In this document: one piece after another, positions 35,970 through 44,577 of the stretch
Layout of the letters: each line of letters starts with the position of its first letter
Numbering within the stretch: position 1 is the stretch's first letter
Source: Novosphingobium acidiphilum DSM 19966
GTDB taxonomy: Bacteria > Pseudomonadota > Alphaproteobacteria > Sphingomonadales > Sphingomonadaceae
DNA length: 64,000 bases
Assembly (NCBI RefSeq): GCF_000429005.1
Contig: NZ_AUBA01000006.1
Span: 124,001 to 188,000 of the forward strand
Direction: 5' to 3'
Position numbers and translations under genes: made by a program
Notes under the pieces: generated by a model
Told to the model about the DNA's origin: nothing
The model's database searches: none
What the model saw: only the letters and a program-made list of their open reading frames with translations

Positions 35970-36461
35970 ATGTGGTTGCCGACACTTGTTGCCGCAGGCG
36001 GGGCGGTATTCCTGGGCGGTCTGGGCGGGCTGATGACGCCGATCGGCCCCTGGTATCGCGATCTGCGCAAACCCCGGCTGCAGCCGCCCAACTGGCTGTT
36101 CGGCCCGGCCTGGACGGTGATCCTGGGGCTGGCCGCGTGGTCGGCGGTGATCGCGTGGAACGCGGCGCATGATCGTGCCGATCAGATGCGCGTGATTGTC
36201 CTGTTTGCCACCAACGCGCTGTTCCATGCGTTGTGGAGCCCGCTGTTCTTTCGCGCACGACGGCCCGACTGGGCGCTGATCGAAGTGCCATTCCTGTGGG
36301 GATCGCTGGTGGCGCTGGTCGTGGGGTTATGGCCGATTTCGCATCAGGCAAGCGCGCTGATCGTGCCCTATCTGCTGTGGGTCAGCTTTGCCAGCTGGTT
36401 GAACTGGGCGATTGTCCGGCTCAACCAGCCGTTCGGGCAGCGCAATCACATCAGGCGGTAA
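35970..36461 (+). CDS. tspO: TspO/MBR tryptophan-rich sensory protein
   Basis: 163 aa, five membrane helices with the family's aromatic blocks PPNWLFGPAWTVILGL, ATNALFHALWSPLFF and YLLWVSFASWLNWAIVRLN. TspO binds porphyrins; in Rhodobacter it tunes photosynthesis gene expression together with PpsR/AppA. Its divergent placement from bchI with a shared PpsR operator fits that role. The ATG at 35970 is only 8 nt from the operator. Its end overlaps the next convergent gene by 16 nt. Confidence 0.9.
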   Translation: MWLPTLVAAGGAVFLGGLGGLMTPIGPWYRDLRKPRLQPPNWLFGPAWTVILGLAAWSAVIAWNAAHDRADQMRVIVLFATNALFHALWSPLFFRARRPDWALIEVPFLWGSLVALVVGLWPISHQASALIVPYLLWVSFASWLNWAIVRLNQPFGQRNHIRR

Positions 36462-36886
36462 TGGAAATCGTACGCGGTGGCCTTGGCGTCGCGCGCGTGG
36501 ATCAGCATGTCGCCGCGTGCGCCGCGATAGGCGCCGGTGCCGCCTGTGACAGCCAGTATCGTGTCAGGCGCATTGTCGCCATCACCCACCGGTCCTTCGA
36601 CCATGATCTGGCCTTTGGCGAGCGTCAGTGTCCAGTGGCATTCGATCGTCTTGCCGATCAGCCGGACGCAATAGCCCTGATCCATGCCGACCTTGGTGGT
36701 GTTGGTTGCGTCATAGATCGGGTTGGTGAATGTCAGCACATCCCCCACGTTTTCGGCTGCGGTGCCGCCCTTGACGCTGGCCGCATCGGTTTCGGCGCGT
36801 TCGACCAGATCAAGCTTGGTGATGTGGGCCGGCGCAGCTTGGGCCGGCACGGCGATCGCGCCCAGCACGAACAACAGGTTACGCAT
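36446..36886 (-). CDS. Secreted allene-oxide-cyclase-barrel-like protein
   Basis: 146 aa: signal peptide (MRNLLFVLGAIAVPAQAAPA) then a beta-barrel-like sequence with repeated Gly turns (VGDVLTFTNPIYD, ILAVTGGTGAYRGARGD, YDFHYRLM). The GGTGAYRGARG block is typical of the AOC-barrel/dirigent-like superfamily; enzymatic activity is not implied. Start at 36886 with AGGAGA upstream. Function unknown; it sits between tspO and a permease, same strand as the permease and 17 nt after it. Confidence 0.7.
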   Translation of the reverse strand: MRNLLFVLGAIAVPAQAAPAHITKLDLVERAETDAASVKGGTAAENVGDVLTFTNPIYDATNTTKVGMDQGYCVRLIGKTIECHWTLTLAKGQIMVEGPVGDGDNAPDTILAVTGGTGAYRGARGDMLIHARDAKATAYDFHYRLM

Positions 36887-36903
36887 CCTCAGGTCTCCTT
36901 TTT

Positions 36904-38379
36904 TCAAGATTTGCCGGCAGGGCGGCGCAGCCAGGCATCGCCTGCCGGGGCGTCGCTGCGATCGTAAGGCCGGCCGGCCAGCATATAGAGCAGGCCCGAG
37001 ACGATCACCGCGCCAAAAGTCAGCGCCATGCCATAGCTGGCATACCACGCCATCGCGCCATCGGTTGGCCGCAGCATGATCAGGATCGAGGTGATCCCCC
37101 AGGCGATCCCCGCCAGATTGACCGGCCATCCCCATGCGCCCAGCCGAAACTTGCCATGCGGTACCCAGCCGCGCGCGCGCGCAAAGGTCGCGCCGATCAC
37201 CACCATCTGGAATCCGGCATAGATGCCCACAACCGCAAAGCTGACAATCGTGTTCACCGCATCTGCAAAAAACATGCCCAGCACCAGGATCGCGCAGGCG
37301 ATCAGTCCCGAAACGACCAGCGCGTTCATCGGCACATGGTGCGTTTTCGACACTTTGCCCAGCCAGCCGCTGGCAACCACCATCTCGTCGCGGGCATAGG
37401 CATAGACCAGCCGGCTGGCCGCGGCCTGCATCGAAAGCGCGCACGACAGGAACGAGACGAGCACGACGACAACCACCGCCCTCGCGCCGATCGGACCGAA
37501 CGCCACGTTCAGCGCATCCTCGATCGGATTGGCCACGCGTCCGCTGATCACCCCCATCACATCGGGCAGCGACAGGATCAGCGCCAATGCGACAAAGATC
37601 GAGGCCGACATGCCGACATAGATCGTCGATTTCATCGCCTTGGGAATGGCCACGCCGGGGTTGGGGGTTTCTTCGGCCACATCGCCGCAGGCCTCAAAGC
37701 CATAACAGGTGAACAGGCCGACAATGGCCGCGCCGAGGAACGCCGGGGCGTAGGACCCGCTCTTGACGATGCCAAAGCTGTTGAAAACCACCGCGAGCGG
37801 CTGATGCCGGTGAAACAGCAAAAGAAACGCGCCAACCACGATTGCGCCCAGGATTTCACAGACAAAGCCGAACATTGCCACCCGCGCCAGCACGCGCGTA
37901 CCCGCAAGATTGGTCAGCGTGGAAAACACCACCAGCCCGATGGCCAGCAATCCCGCGGTCACAGGCGTGGTGTGAAACCCGAACAGCGGCCCGACAAACG
38001 GCGCCGCGCCCGCCGACACCGCGGCGATCGAGGTGAACAGCGCCCAGCCATAGATCCAGCCGGCCATCCACGCCCATTTCTTGCCCACCAGACGGCGGCA
38101 CCACGGATAGAGCCCGCCCGAAATCGGAAACTGCGAAACGACTTCGCAAAAGGTCAGGCAGACAATCATCTGCCCCAGCGCGGCGATCAGATACCACCAG
38201 ATCATCGGCGGCCCACCCGCCTGCATGCCGATGGCAAACACCGAATAGACCCCGACCACCGGCGACAGATAGGTAAATCCAAGCGCAAAGTTTTCCCACA
38301 GCGACATCGACCGTTCGAATTGCGCGGAATAGCCCAGCGCTTTCAGATCATCGTCATCGCTGCTGATGGCGTCAGTCAT
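36904..38379 (-). CDS. APC-superfamily amino acid/amine permease
   Basis: 491 aa with about 12 membrane helices; the family signature FALGFTYLSPVVGVYSVFAIG is in helix 1 and GFEACGDVAEETPNPGVAIPKAM after helix 6. It is followed on the same strand by the small secreted protein and preceded by the GcvT-like gene (75-nt gap). Its place in the methylated-amine island suggests uptake of an amine such as trimethylamine, its oxide or a precursor (betaine, choline, carnitine). Substrate not shown by sequence. Confidence 0.85.
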   Translation of the reverse strand: MTDAISSDDDDLKALGYSAQFERSMSLWENFALGFTYLSPVVGVYSVFAIGMQAGGPPMIWWYLIAALGQMIVCLTFCEVVSQFPISGGLYPWCRRLVGKKWAWMAGWIYGWALFTSIAAVSAGAAPFVGPLFGFHTTPVTAGLLAIGLVVFSTLTNLAGTRVLARVAMFGFVCEILGAIVVGAFLLLFHRHQPLAVVFNSFGIVKSGSYAPAFLGAAIVGLFTCYGFEACGDVAEETPNPGVAIPKAMKSTIYVGMSASIFVALALILSLPDVMGVISGRVANPIEDALNVAFGPIGARAVVVVVLVSFLSCALSMQAAASRLVYAYARDEMVVASGWLGKVSKTHHVPMNALVVSGLIACAILVLGMFFADAVNTIVSFAVVGIYAGFQMVVIGATFARARGWVPHGKFRLGAWGWPVNLAGIAWGITSILIMLRPTDGAMAWYASYGMALTFGAVIVSGLLYMLAGRPYDRSDAPAGDAWLRRPAGKS

Positions 38380-38454
38380 GGATACGGTTTCCCCCCGGAA
38401 GAATCGTGCGCGTGATCACAGGTAATCAAATTGGCCGGTCCGAGGCTACGCCTT

Positions 38455-39588
38455 TTAGCCCACTGCGGTGCGCTTGGTCTTTTTCGGATCGTCAAACGGC
38501 AGCGGCTGCGCGGTGGCCGCCACGGTGCCCTGCGCCCCGACCAGCGTCAGCGGCCTGCCGGGGACCGCGCATTCGGTGTCAAGCCGGGCGATGCCCAGCG
38601 TGCGTCCGGTCAGTTTGGACACCATGCCCAGCGTCACCACGCCCACGTCGCGGGTTCCTGCCTGCAGCCTGTCACCGGCCTGCGGGGCCACGCCCGAAGC
38701 CAGTTCGACGCCATAGATGCGGAACCGTTCCCGGCCTTTAAAACGCGCATGCGCATCGGCGCCGCGAAACCCGGTCTTGCCCGGGCTGACCGTGAAATCA
38801 AGCCCCAGTTCCCACAAGCTGTCGCCGGCGGAGCCATCGGCAAAGGGAAAATATTCCGACATGTCATAGGGATAAAACAGCAGATAGCTTTCCACCCGCA
38901 ACAGGTCGAGCGCGGTGAAGCAGGCCGGACCAATACCAAACGGCTTGCCCTGTTCCAGGATCGTGTCCCAGATCAGCGGCGCGTCCGCCGCGCGGCAGAA
39001 GATTTCATAGCCGCGTTCGCCGGTATAGCCGGTGCGCGAAATCAGCACCGGCGCGCCGAACAGCCGTGCGCCCATATGGCTGAAATACCTGAGGTCGCGA
39101 ATGCCCGGCACATGGTCGGCCAGAAAATCGACCGCTGCGGGCCCCTGCAACGACAGGTCGTGCAGATCATCGTCGAACAGCATCGCGACATTGCGCCCGG
39201 TGGCTGCCGCCACCAGCGCTTCGTGCCCGGCGCCGCTGCCATGCACCACCATCCAGCTGTCGGGCCCCATGCGATAGAGAATGCAGTCGTCGATGAAATG
39301 CCCGTCGTCGTTCAGCATCGTGGCATAGGCCGATTTGCCGGGCGTGATCTTGCCCACCGACCGCGTGGTCACCAGATCGAGCACGCCATTGGCGTGCGGC
39401 CCGACCAGATGGACCTTTTTCAACCCCGACACGTCCATCAGCCCGGCGCGGGTGCGGATCATGGTATGATCGTCCTGCACGTCATGCGCATACGTCCACG
39501 CCGTGCCCATGCCGTTCCAGTCTTCCAGTTGCGAACCGAGCGCGCGGTGGCGACTGGCCAATGCGGAAAAACGCCAGGAATCGGGCAT
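38455..39588 (-). CDS. GcvT-like tetrahydrofolate-dependent aminomethyltransferase, candidate DmmD / dimethylamine monooxygenase fourth component
   Basis: 377 aa GcvT-fold protein: RTRAGLMDVSGLKKVHLVGP near the N-terminus, the folate-binding region ISRTGYTGERGYEIFC, then ALDLLRVESYLLFYPYDM and the C-terminal barrel. The ATG at 39588 starts MPDSWRFSALASRHRALGS; the longer open frame upstream crosses the intergenic gap and opposes dmmA. DMSP demethylase (DmdA) and generic aminomethyltransferases share this fold, but the gene is divergently adjacent to dmmABC. Family knowledge: marine dimethylamine monooxygenase operons carry dmmD beside dmmABC, and a folate-binding component that captures formaldehyde has been described for this enzyme. 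That identity is inference. Confidence 0.7.
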   Translation of the reverse strand: MPDSWRFSALASRHRALGSQLEDWNGMGTAWTYAHDVQDDHTMIRTRAGLMDVSGLKKVHLVGPHANGVLDLVTTRSVGKITPGKSAYATMLNDDGHFIDDCILYRMGPDSWMVVHGSGAGHEALVAAATGRNVAMLFDDDLHDLSLQGPAAVDFLADHVPGIRDLRYFSHMGARLFGAPVLISRTGYTGERGYEIFCRAADAPLIWDTILEQGKPFGIGPACFTALDLLRVESYLLFYPYDMSEYFPFADGSAGDSLWELGLDFTVSPGKTGFRGADAHARFKGRERFRIYGVELASGVAPQAGDRLQAGTRDVGVVTLGMVSKLTGRTLGIARLDTECAVPGRPLTLVGAQGTVAATAQPLPFDDPKKTKRTAVG

Positions 39589-39747
39589 GTGCAACCTCTC
39601 GTGCGGGTCTTGGCCGGGGCTGGCCCGGGGCCGGGAACGGTTTCCTCTATGGCAATCGGAATTATCAACGGGGGTGTAGGCTGTCGAGGCGATATTTGCC
39701 TCATTGACAATTTTATTTCCCCCTGAGAAAGTTTTGCCATATCCCGC
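39589..39747. promoter_or_regulatory. Divergent control region between the GcvT-like gene and dmmA
   Basis: 159 nt, clearly more AT-rich than its surroundings (39650-39735). It contains an imperfect TTTC...GAAA dyad at 39716-39730 just upstream of dmmA. Probably holds the promoters of both arms. No -35/-10 pair can be called with confidence. Confidence 0.4.
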
Positions 39748-40371
39748 ATGGAGTTTCACGATGTCCCGCGCACGCTGTTGCTTCTGCCCCGGATGGTGGC
39801 GCCGATGAGCAACCGGCCACGCTATGCCCCGCTGATGCCGGTTGCCGGGGCACGCGCGCATCTGCTTGTGACCGACCATGCCGTGCCTGCGGCGCAGGCG
39901 TTCGATCCGCGGTGCAGCGAAAACGATTTTGCCGAACGCTGGACCGTTGTGGCCCATGCGATGGTCCTGCCGCAGCCGTTCGGCGGCCCTGGCGTGCAGC
40001 ATTTCCGTTCTGCGAGCCATCTGCTGGCGCTGCTGCGCCATCGCCTGGGCGCCGAAACGATGGGCCTGCGGCTTTATGTCGCGGGCAGCGAACCGTTTGT
40101 GTGGGATGCGGCGCGCGTGGCGTTCGATGCGGGGATGGGGCGCGAAGAACTGCACCTGTTTGCCTGCGGACAACCGTTGCGCCGGGTGTGGTGCGTGCAT
40201 TGCCGTACGGTCAATCCCGGCGTGACGACAACAGTGGCCACGTGCGCCGGGTGCGGCGTGTCGCTGAGCGTGCGCGATCATTTTTCGCGCGCCCAGAATG
40301 CCTGGATGGGCGTGCAATGCGATGCCGAAGTGCCCGGCGACGTGCCGGCGATCAAGGACCTTTCGGCATGA
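39748..40371 (+). CDS. dmmA: Dimethylamine monooxygenase subunit DmmA-family protein
   Basis: 207 aa, soluble. The C-terminal quarter is a zinc ribbon with two CxxC knuckles (C149/C152 in WCVHC and C166/C169 in CAGCG), followed by a conserved VRDHFSRAQNAWMGV tail as in DmmA-type small subunits. The central part (GLRLYVAGSEPFVWDAARVAFDAGM) has the fold typical of the family. The start is uncertain: ATGs at 39748, 39793 and 39805 are all possible and none has a good ribosome site. The stop overlaps the start of dmmB (ATGA). Confidence 0.8.
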   Translation: MEFHDVPRTLLLLPRMVAPMSNRPRYAPLMPVAGARAHLLVTDHAVPAAQAFDPRCSENDFAERWTVVAHAMVLPQPFGGPGVQHFRSASHLLALLRHRLGAETMGLRLYVAGSEPFVWDAARVAFDAGMGREELHLFACGQPLRRVWCVHCRTVNPGVTTTVATCAGCGVSLSVRDHFSRAQNAWMGVQCDAEVPGDVPAIKDLSA

Positions 40372-41312
40372 TGGACACGCAGACGCTGACCCTGGCCGTG
40401 GCCGAAGCTGCATTCGTCGCGCCGGGCTTGCGGCGCATCACGCTGGTGGCGGCCGATGGCGCGCGCCTGCCGCCTGCTGCGCCGGGCGCGCATGTCACGC
40501 TGGCGCTGCCCGGCGAAACGCGGATCTTGCGCAATTCCTATACGCTGGTCGGCGCCGACCCATGCGCGGGCTATACGATGATCGTGCGCCGGTCGGAACG
40601 TTCGCGCGGCGGATCACGGCACATTCACGAGGTGCTGCAGGTCGGCGACGTGATCGAGGCGACCATGCCGCACACTCTGTTTGCGCTGCACAGCCAGGCA
40701 AAGAAACATCTGCTGATCGGAGGCGGCATCGGCATTACCCCGCTGCTGGCCTTTGTCGCGCATTTGCGGGCCAGGGGCGGACTGTTCGAACTGCACCAGA
40801 TCGCCGGCGCCGGCGAAGCCTGCGTGTTCGAAACATTGCTGGCGCCGCGCGCGGGCGAACGCATACATGTGCATGCCGGGCGCACCGGGCTTGACCTGGT
40901 TGCACTGCTGGCCGCGCAACCGCTGGGCACGCATGTCTATACTTGCGGCCCGGCCGGCTTGATGGATGCGGTCGATGCCACCGCCGCCGCGCTCGGCTGG
41001 CCCCGCAGCCATGTGCACCGCGAAGATTTCGGCGCCGCCGGGGGAGAGCCGTTCATGCTGCGGCTGGCCGCATCGGGCATCGAGATCGCGGTGGCGGGCG
41101 ATCAGACCATGCTCGAAGCGATCGAGGCGGCAGGCGTGGACACGCCCTCGCTGTGCCGGGGCGGGGCCTGCGGGGTGTGCATCGTGCCGGTGCGCGAAGG
41201 AACCCCCGAACACCGCGACCATTTCCTGAGCGAAGGCGAACGCGCGCGCGGCTGTCATGTCATGCCCTGCGTGTCGCGCAGCAAAAGCCCTGTCCTTGTG
41301 CTTGATCTGTAA
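40368..41312 (+). CDS. dmmB: Dimethylamine monooxygenase reductase (PDR/VanB-type FMN, 2Fe-2S)
   Basis: 314 aa: an FAD/FMN-binding beta-barrel (NSYTLVG motif), an NAD(P)-binding domain (LLIGGGIGITPLLAF, then VYTCGPAGLMDAV) and a C-terminal plant-type ferredoxin domain with CRGGACGVC plus a later Cys (MPCVS). This order is that of phthalate-dioxygenase-reductase-type proteins, which pass electrons from NAD(P)H through flavin and [2Fe-2S] to an oxygenase. The oxygenase here is the haem protein encoded 11 nt downstream. Confidence 0.9.
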   Translation: MMDTQTLTLAVAEAAFVAPGLRRITLVAADGARLPPAAPGAHVTLALPGETRILRNSYTLVGADPCAGYTMIVRRSERSRGGSRHIHEVLQVGDVIEATMPHTLFALHSQAKKHLLIGGGIGITPLLAFVAHLRARGGLFELHQIAGAGEACVFETLLAPRAGERIHVHAGRTGLDLVALLAAQPLGTHVYTCGPAGLMDAVDATAAALGWPRSHVHREDFGAAGGEPFMLRLAASGIEIAVAGDQTMLEAIEAAGVDTPSLCRGGACGVCIVPVREGTPEHRDHFLSEGERARGCHVMPCVSRSKSPVLVLDL

Positions 41313-41323
41313 GGAAACCGACC

Positions 41324-42385
41324 ATGGCCACCGTGTTCAAGCCCGACGAGACGTTTCGCGACGATTACCGCTATGGCAACAGCGACAGCGCCATCTTGCG
41401 TTTTCCTTTTCCGTTCGGCGAAGACGGCTACATGTACGGCGTCAACATCGAGCCGCATTCCCGGCCGGGATCGAGCGGGGCGTTTGCCGTCGCGTTCGAT
41501 GTCGACGAACATTACGTGTCCGAATGCGCCGAGCGCGCGACGGCGCTGGCGCTTGAACCGGGCCGCTGCCTGGTCCTGCCGCACATGCGCGAAGCCGAAT
41601 GGGACACGCTGGAACTGATCATGGAAAGCCTGGCGGCGGATTATCCCGACCAGTTTGCGCTGGAGCGCCAAGGGGATGACTGGACCTGGACCAACCGGCC
41701 GCTCGGCCTTCACCAGCGTTTCCGTTTTGGCGATGCCACCACGCTGCCCCACCCGCCGTTCGAATATATCGTGCGCCAGGCGCAGGGCGATTTCACGCTG
41801 CAGGATCAGCGCGACGGCACGCTGTACATCGATGGCGGCATCGCCACGACGCCTGCGGACTGGAGCCTGGCCTTCGATGTGGGGATGACATTCCACGAAT
41901 GGCACGGCCCGGTGCCGCTGGCGCATCAGGCCGGGGTGTTCGACCGCGCGCTGCAATATCTGATGCGGGTGCGCTATGGTCATCCGGCGCGGCGGCTGAA
42001 CTGGACCATGACGATCAATCCGCGGCTGGACACGTCGCCCGAAAACTATCCGCTGTGGGGCCCCGATCGTGCCAGCCTGACCGCGCAGACCATCGGATCA
42101 CGCCTGTTTCTGCGCGTCGAATTGCAAAGCTTTTTCCGGCTGCCGCGTTCGAACGCGCTGCTGTTTGGCATCCGTACCTATCTGGCCAGCCTGGACGAAC
42201 TGACCCGCGTGCCCAAATGGGGGCGGCGGCTGCACCGGGTGATGCGCGACCTGCATCCCGACATTGCGGAATACAAGGGGCTGTCGCGTTATCACGACTT
42301 GCTTGTGGCGCATCTTGCCGCCTATGACGACGGCCGCCCGACAGAGCCGGGCATTGCACCGGATATCAATGTCTTGGCAGGTTGA
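41324..42385 (+). CDS. dmmC: Haem-dependent oxidative N-demethylase, dimethylamine monooxygenase catalytic subunit (DUF3445)
   Basis: 353 aa, the haem-dependent oxidative N-demethylase (HODM alpha-like) family. Family blocks: MREAEWDTLELIMESLAADYP, a central VGMTFHEWHGPVP, and NPRLDTSPENYPLWG followed by FLRVELQSFFRLPRSNALLFGIRTYL. Family knowledge: this PAS-derived haem subunit oxidises dimethylamine to monomethylamine and formaldehyde with electrons from the reductase subunit. Ribosome site GGAAAC before the ATG. dmmA-dmmB-dmmC order matches the known operons. Confidence 0.88.
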   Translation: MATVFKPDETFRDDYRYGNSDSAILRFPFPFGEDGYMYGVNIEPHSRPGSSGAFAVAFDVDEHYVSECAERATALALEPGRCLVLPHMREAEWDTLELIMESLAADYPDQFALERQGDDWTWTNRPLGLHQRFRFGDATTLPHPPFEYIVRQAQGDFTLQDQRDGTLYIDGGIATTPADWSLAFDVGMTFHEWHGPVPLAHQAGVFDRALQYLMRVRYGHPARRLNWTMTINPRLDTSPENYPLWGPDRASLTAQTIGSRLFLRVELQSFFRLPRSNALLFGIRTYLASLDELTRVPKWGRRLHRVMRDLHPDIAEYKGLSRYHDLLVAHLAAYDDGRPTEPGIAPDINVLAG

Positions 42386-42409
42386 TCACCCGCCTGCTGG
42401 GAGAAAATC

Positions 42410-43105
42410 ATGGCACGACGGGCACGCAGCAACGCAAACGACGATCCCGCGACGGCTGAAATGGATGCAGCGACCGCGGCCGAACAGTTTCCCACCGGAT
42501 CGGGCGCGCCACGCAACGACCCGCGCGCGCTGGAAAAAGCGCTGGGTCTGCGGGTGCGGCAATTGCGCCGCCAGCAGGATCTGTCGGTGGCCGATCTCAG
42601 CGCGGCTGCGGGTCTGTCGACCGGCATGCTGTCCAAGATCGAAAATGGCCAGATATCGCCTTCGCTGACCTCGGTCCATTCGCTGGCGCAGGCGCTCAAC
42701 GTGCCGATTTCGGCATTGTTTGCGCTGGCCGAAGACCGCCAGGACTGTTCGTATGTGGCGGCCGGTCAGGGGGTCAAGATCGAACGCCGCGGCACCAAGG
42801 CCGGGCACAATTACCAGTTGCTGGGGCATCTGCTGAGCGGCGACCTGGCGATCGAACCGTATGTGATCACTCTGGCGCAGGACGCGCTGCCCTACACCAG
42901 CTTTTCGCACAGCGGGACCGAGCTGATCTATATGCTCGAAGGCGCGCTCAGCTATCGTCACGGCGACCGCAGCTATGACCTGAAACCCGGCGATACACTG
43001 TTGTTCGACAGCCAGGCGCAGCATGGGCCCGAAGTCATGGGCGATGGCGTGATCCGCTATCTGTCGATCATCGTCTATCCGCGCGCCGGCAGTGGCGGGG
43101 GGTAA
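42410..43105 (+). CDS. XRE-family regulator with C-terminal cupin sensor
   Basis: 231 aa: an N-terminal Ala/Asp-rich arm (1-40), an HTH-XRE domain (about 48-105, LRRQQDLSVADLSAAAGLS then MLSKIENGQISPSLTSVHSLA) and a cupin_2 ligand domain (about 150-228, with SGTELIYMLEGALSYRHGD and LKPGDTLLFDSQAQHG). Regulators of this kind commonly control catabolic genes for small amines or amino acids. It sits between dmmC and tmm on the same strand, so it is the obvious candidate for pathway control. Confidence 0.88.
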   Translation: MARRARSNANDDPATAEMDAATAAEQFPTGSGAPRNDPRALEKALGLRVRQLRRQQDLSVADLSAAAGLSTGMLSKIENGQISPSLTSVHSLAQALNVPISALFALAEDRQDCSYVAAGQGVKIERRGTKAGHNYQLLGHLLSGDLAIEPYVITLAQDALPYTSFSHSGTELIYMLEGALSYRHGDRSYDLKPGDTLLFDSQAQHGPEVMGDGVIRYLSIIVYPRAGSGGG

Positions 43106-43112
43106 GCGCAAA

Positions 43113-43140
43113 AATTCTTTTGGAGAAATTCTTTTTCTCC
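43113..43140. promoter_or_regulatory. Palindrome and direct repeat upstream of tmm
   Basis: A perfect 7-bp inverted repeat GGAGAAA / TTTCTCC (43122-43128, 43134-43140) with a 5-nt spacer, overlapped by a direct repeat AATTCTTTT. It is in the AT-rich gap between the XRE-cupin gene and tmm. Could be the operator of that regulator, or a short stem-loop after its stop; it has no convincing T-run. Confidence 0.5.
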
Positions 43141-43198
43141 TTAGTTGACCCAAATTGGCCTGCCCGTTATCCCTTCGCGACCGGGGTTGGAGACAGGT

Positions 43199-44554
43199 AT
43201 GGCCAAGCGAATTGCAGTGATCGGTGCGGGCGCAAGCGGATTGGCGGTGTTGCGCGCGTTCCAGAGCGCCAAGGCCAAGGGGATCGAGGTTCCCGAAGTG
43301 GTCTGCTTTGAAAAGCAGGACGATTGGGGCGGGCTGTGGAAATACACCTGGCGCACCGGGCTCGACCAATATGGCGAGCCGGTGCATGGTTCGATGTACC
43401 GCTATCTGTGGTCGAACGGCCCCAAGGAATGCCTCGAATTTGCCGATTATTCGTTTGAAGACCATTTTGGCCGCGCGATCCCGTCGTACCCGCCGCGCGC
43501 CGTGCTGCACGACTATATCATGGGCCGCGTCGAAAAGGCCGGGGTACGGCCCTATGTGCGTTTCAACAGCCCGGTGCGCTGGGTGTCGTGGGACGCGGCG
43601 ACGCAAACGTTCACGGTGCGGGTCAAGGACCAGGTTGCCGACCGCGTCTATGACGAAATCTTTGACCATGTGATCGTCTCGTCGGGCCATTTTTCCACGC
43701 CCAACGTGCCGCATTTCGACGGCATCGAAACCTTCCCAGGCCGCGTGCTGCACGCGCATGATTTCCGGTCGGCCGATGAATTTGCCGGCAAGGACGTGCT
43801 GATGGTCGGCAGTTCCTATTCGGCCGAGGATATCGGCACGCAATGTGTCAAATACGGCGCAAAATCGGTTACTTTCAGCTATCGCACGCGTCCTCTGGCG
43901 TTCGATTGGCCCGACCAGTTCGATCAGCGGCCCTTGCTGACCAAAGTCGACGGCAACACCGTCCATTTCATCGACGGCACGTCAAAGGTGGTCGATGCGA
44001 TCGTCTTGTGCACCGGCTATCTGCATCATTTCCCGTTCCTGCCCGATGATCTGCGGCTGGTGACGCACAACCGGCTCTATCCCGGCAATCTGTGGCAGGG
44101 CGTGGTGTGGCAGGACAATCCCGCGTTGTTCTATGTCGGCATGCAGGACCAGTTTTTTACCTTCAACATGTTCGACGCGCAGGCCTGGTTTGTGCGCGAT
44201 GTGATCCTGGGCAAAATCGCGGTGCCCGATGCGGCAACCCGCACGGCCGAATTCACCGATTGGCAGGCGCGCGAAGAGGCCGCGGGCACCCCCGAACAGC
44301 AGATCGATTTCCAGGCGGCTTATGTGGCGCAACTGATCGCGGCGACCGATTACCCGTTCCTGGACACAGACGCGGTGGCCGCGCTGTTCAAGCGGTGGGA
44401 GCATGACAAGCAGGACGATATCATGGGGTATCGCAACCAGTCCTATCGCTCGATCCTGACCGGTACGCTGAGCCCGCAGCACCATACGCGCTGGATGGAG
44501 GCGCTCGACGATTCGCTCGAGGCGTTTCTGGCCACCAGCGAAACCACGGTCTGA
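43199..44554 (+). CDS. tmm: Trimethylamine monooxygenase (bacterial FMO)
   Basis: 451 aa flavin-containing monooxygenase that oxidises trimethylamine to its N-oxide with NADPH and O2. FAD site GAGASG (residues 9-14), FMO-identifying motif F-x-G-x3-H-x3-F (FPGRVLHAHDF, 179-189), NADPH site GSSYSAED (204-211). Long stretches (MYRYLWSNGPKECLEFADY, HHFPFLPDDLRLVTHNRL, IGMQDQF-like and MFDAQAW near 350, and the RSILTGT...PQHHTRW end) match the marine/Methylocella Tmm pattern that I know, not just generic FMOs. Ribosome site GGAGA before the ATG. tdm follows after 23 nt. Confidence 0.93.
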   Translation: MAKRIAVIGAGASGLAVLRAFQSAKAKGIEVPEVVCFEKQDDWGGLWKYTWRTGLDQYGEPVHGSMYRYLWSNGPKECLEFADYSFEDHFGRAIPSYPPRAVLHDYIMGRVEKAGVRPYVRFNSPVRWVSWDAATQTFTVRVKDQVADRVYDEIFDHVIVSSGHFSTPNVPHFDGIETFPGRVLHAHDFRSADEFAGKDVLMVGSSYSAEDIGTQCVKYGAKSVTFSYRTRPLAFDWPDQFDQRPLLTKVDGNTVHFIDGTSKVVDAIVLCTGYLHHFPFLPDDLRLVTHNRLYPGNLWQGVVWQDNPALFYVGMQDQFFTFNMFDAQAWFVRDVILGKIAVPDAATRTAEFTDWQAREEAAGTPEQQIDFQAAYVAQLIAATDYPFLDTDAVAALFKRWEHDKQDDIMGYRNQSYRSILTGTLSPQHHTRWMEALDDSLEAFLATSETTV

Positions 44555-44577
44555 ACCGGGCGCGGCGCGAGGATCGC

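Noticed and set aside
38455..39588. DMSP demethylase (DmdA)
   Set aside because: Same fold and similar length, but the amine-oxidation context makes a folate component of dimethylamine oxidation more likely; sequence alone does not exclude DmdA.
39589..40413. N-terminal extension of the GcvT-like protein (652-aa reading)
   Set aside because: The extra part is antisense to dmmA and the AT-rich gap; the conserved GcvT start is at 39588.
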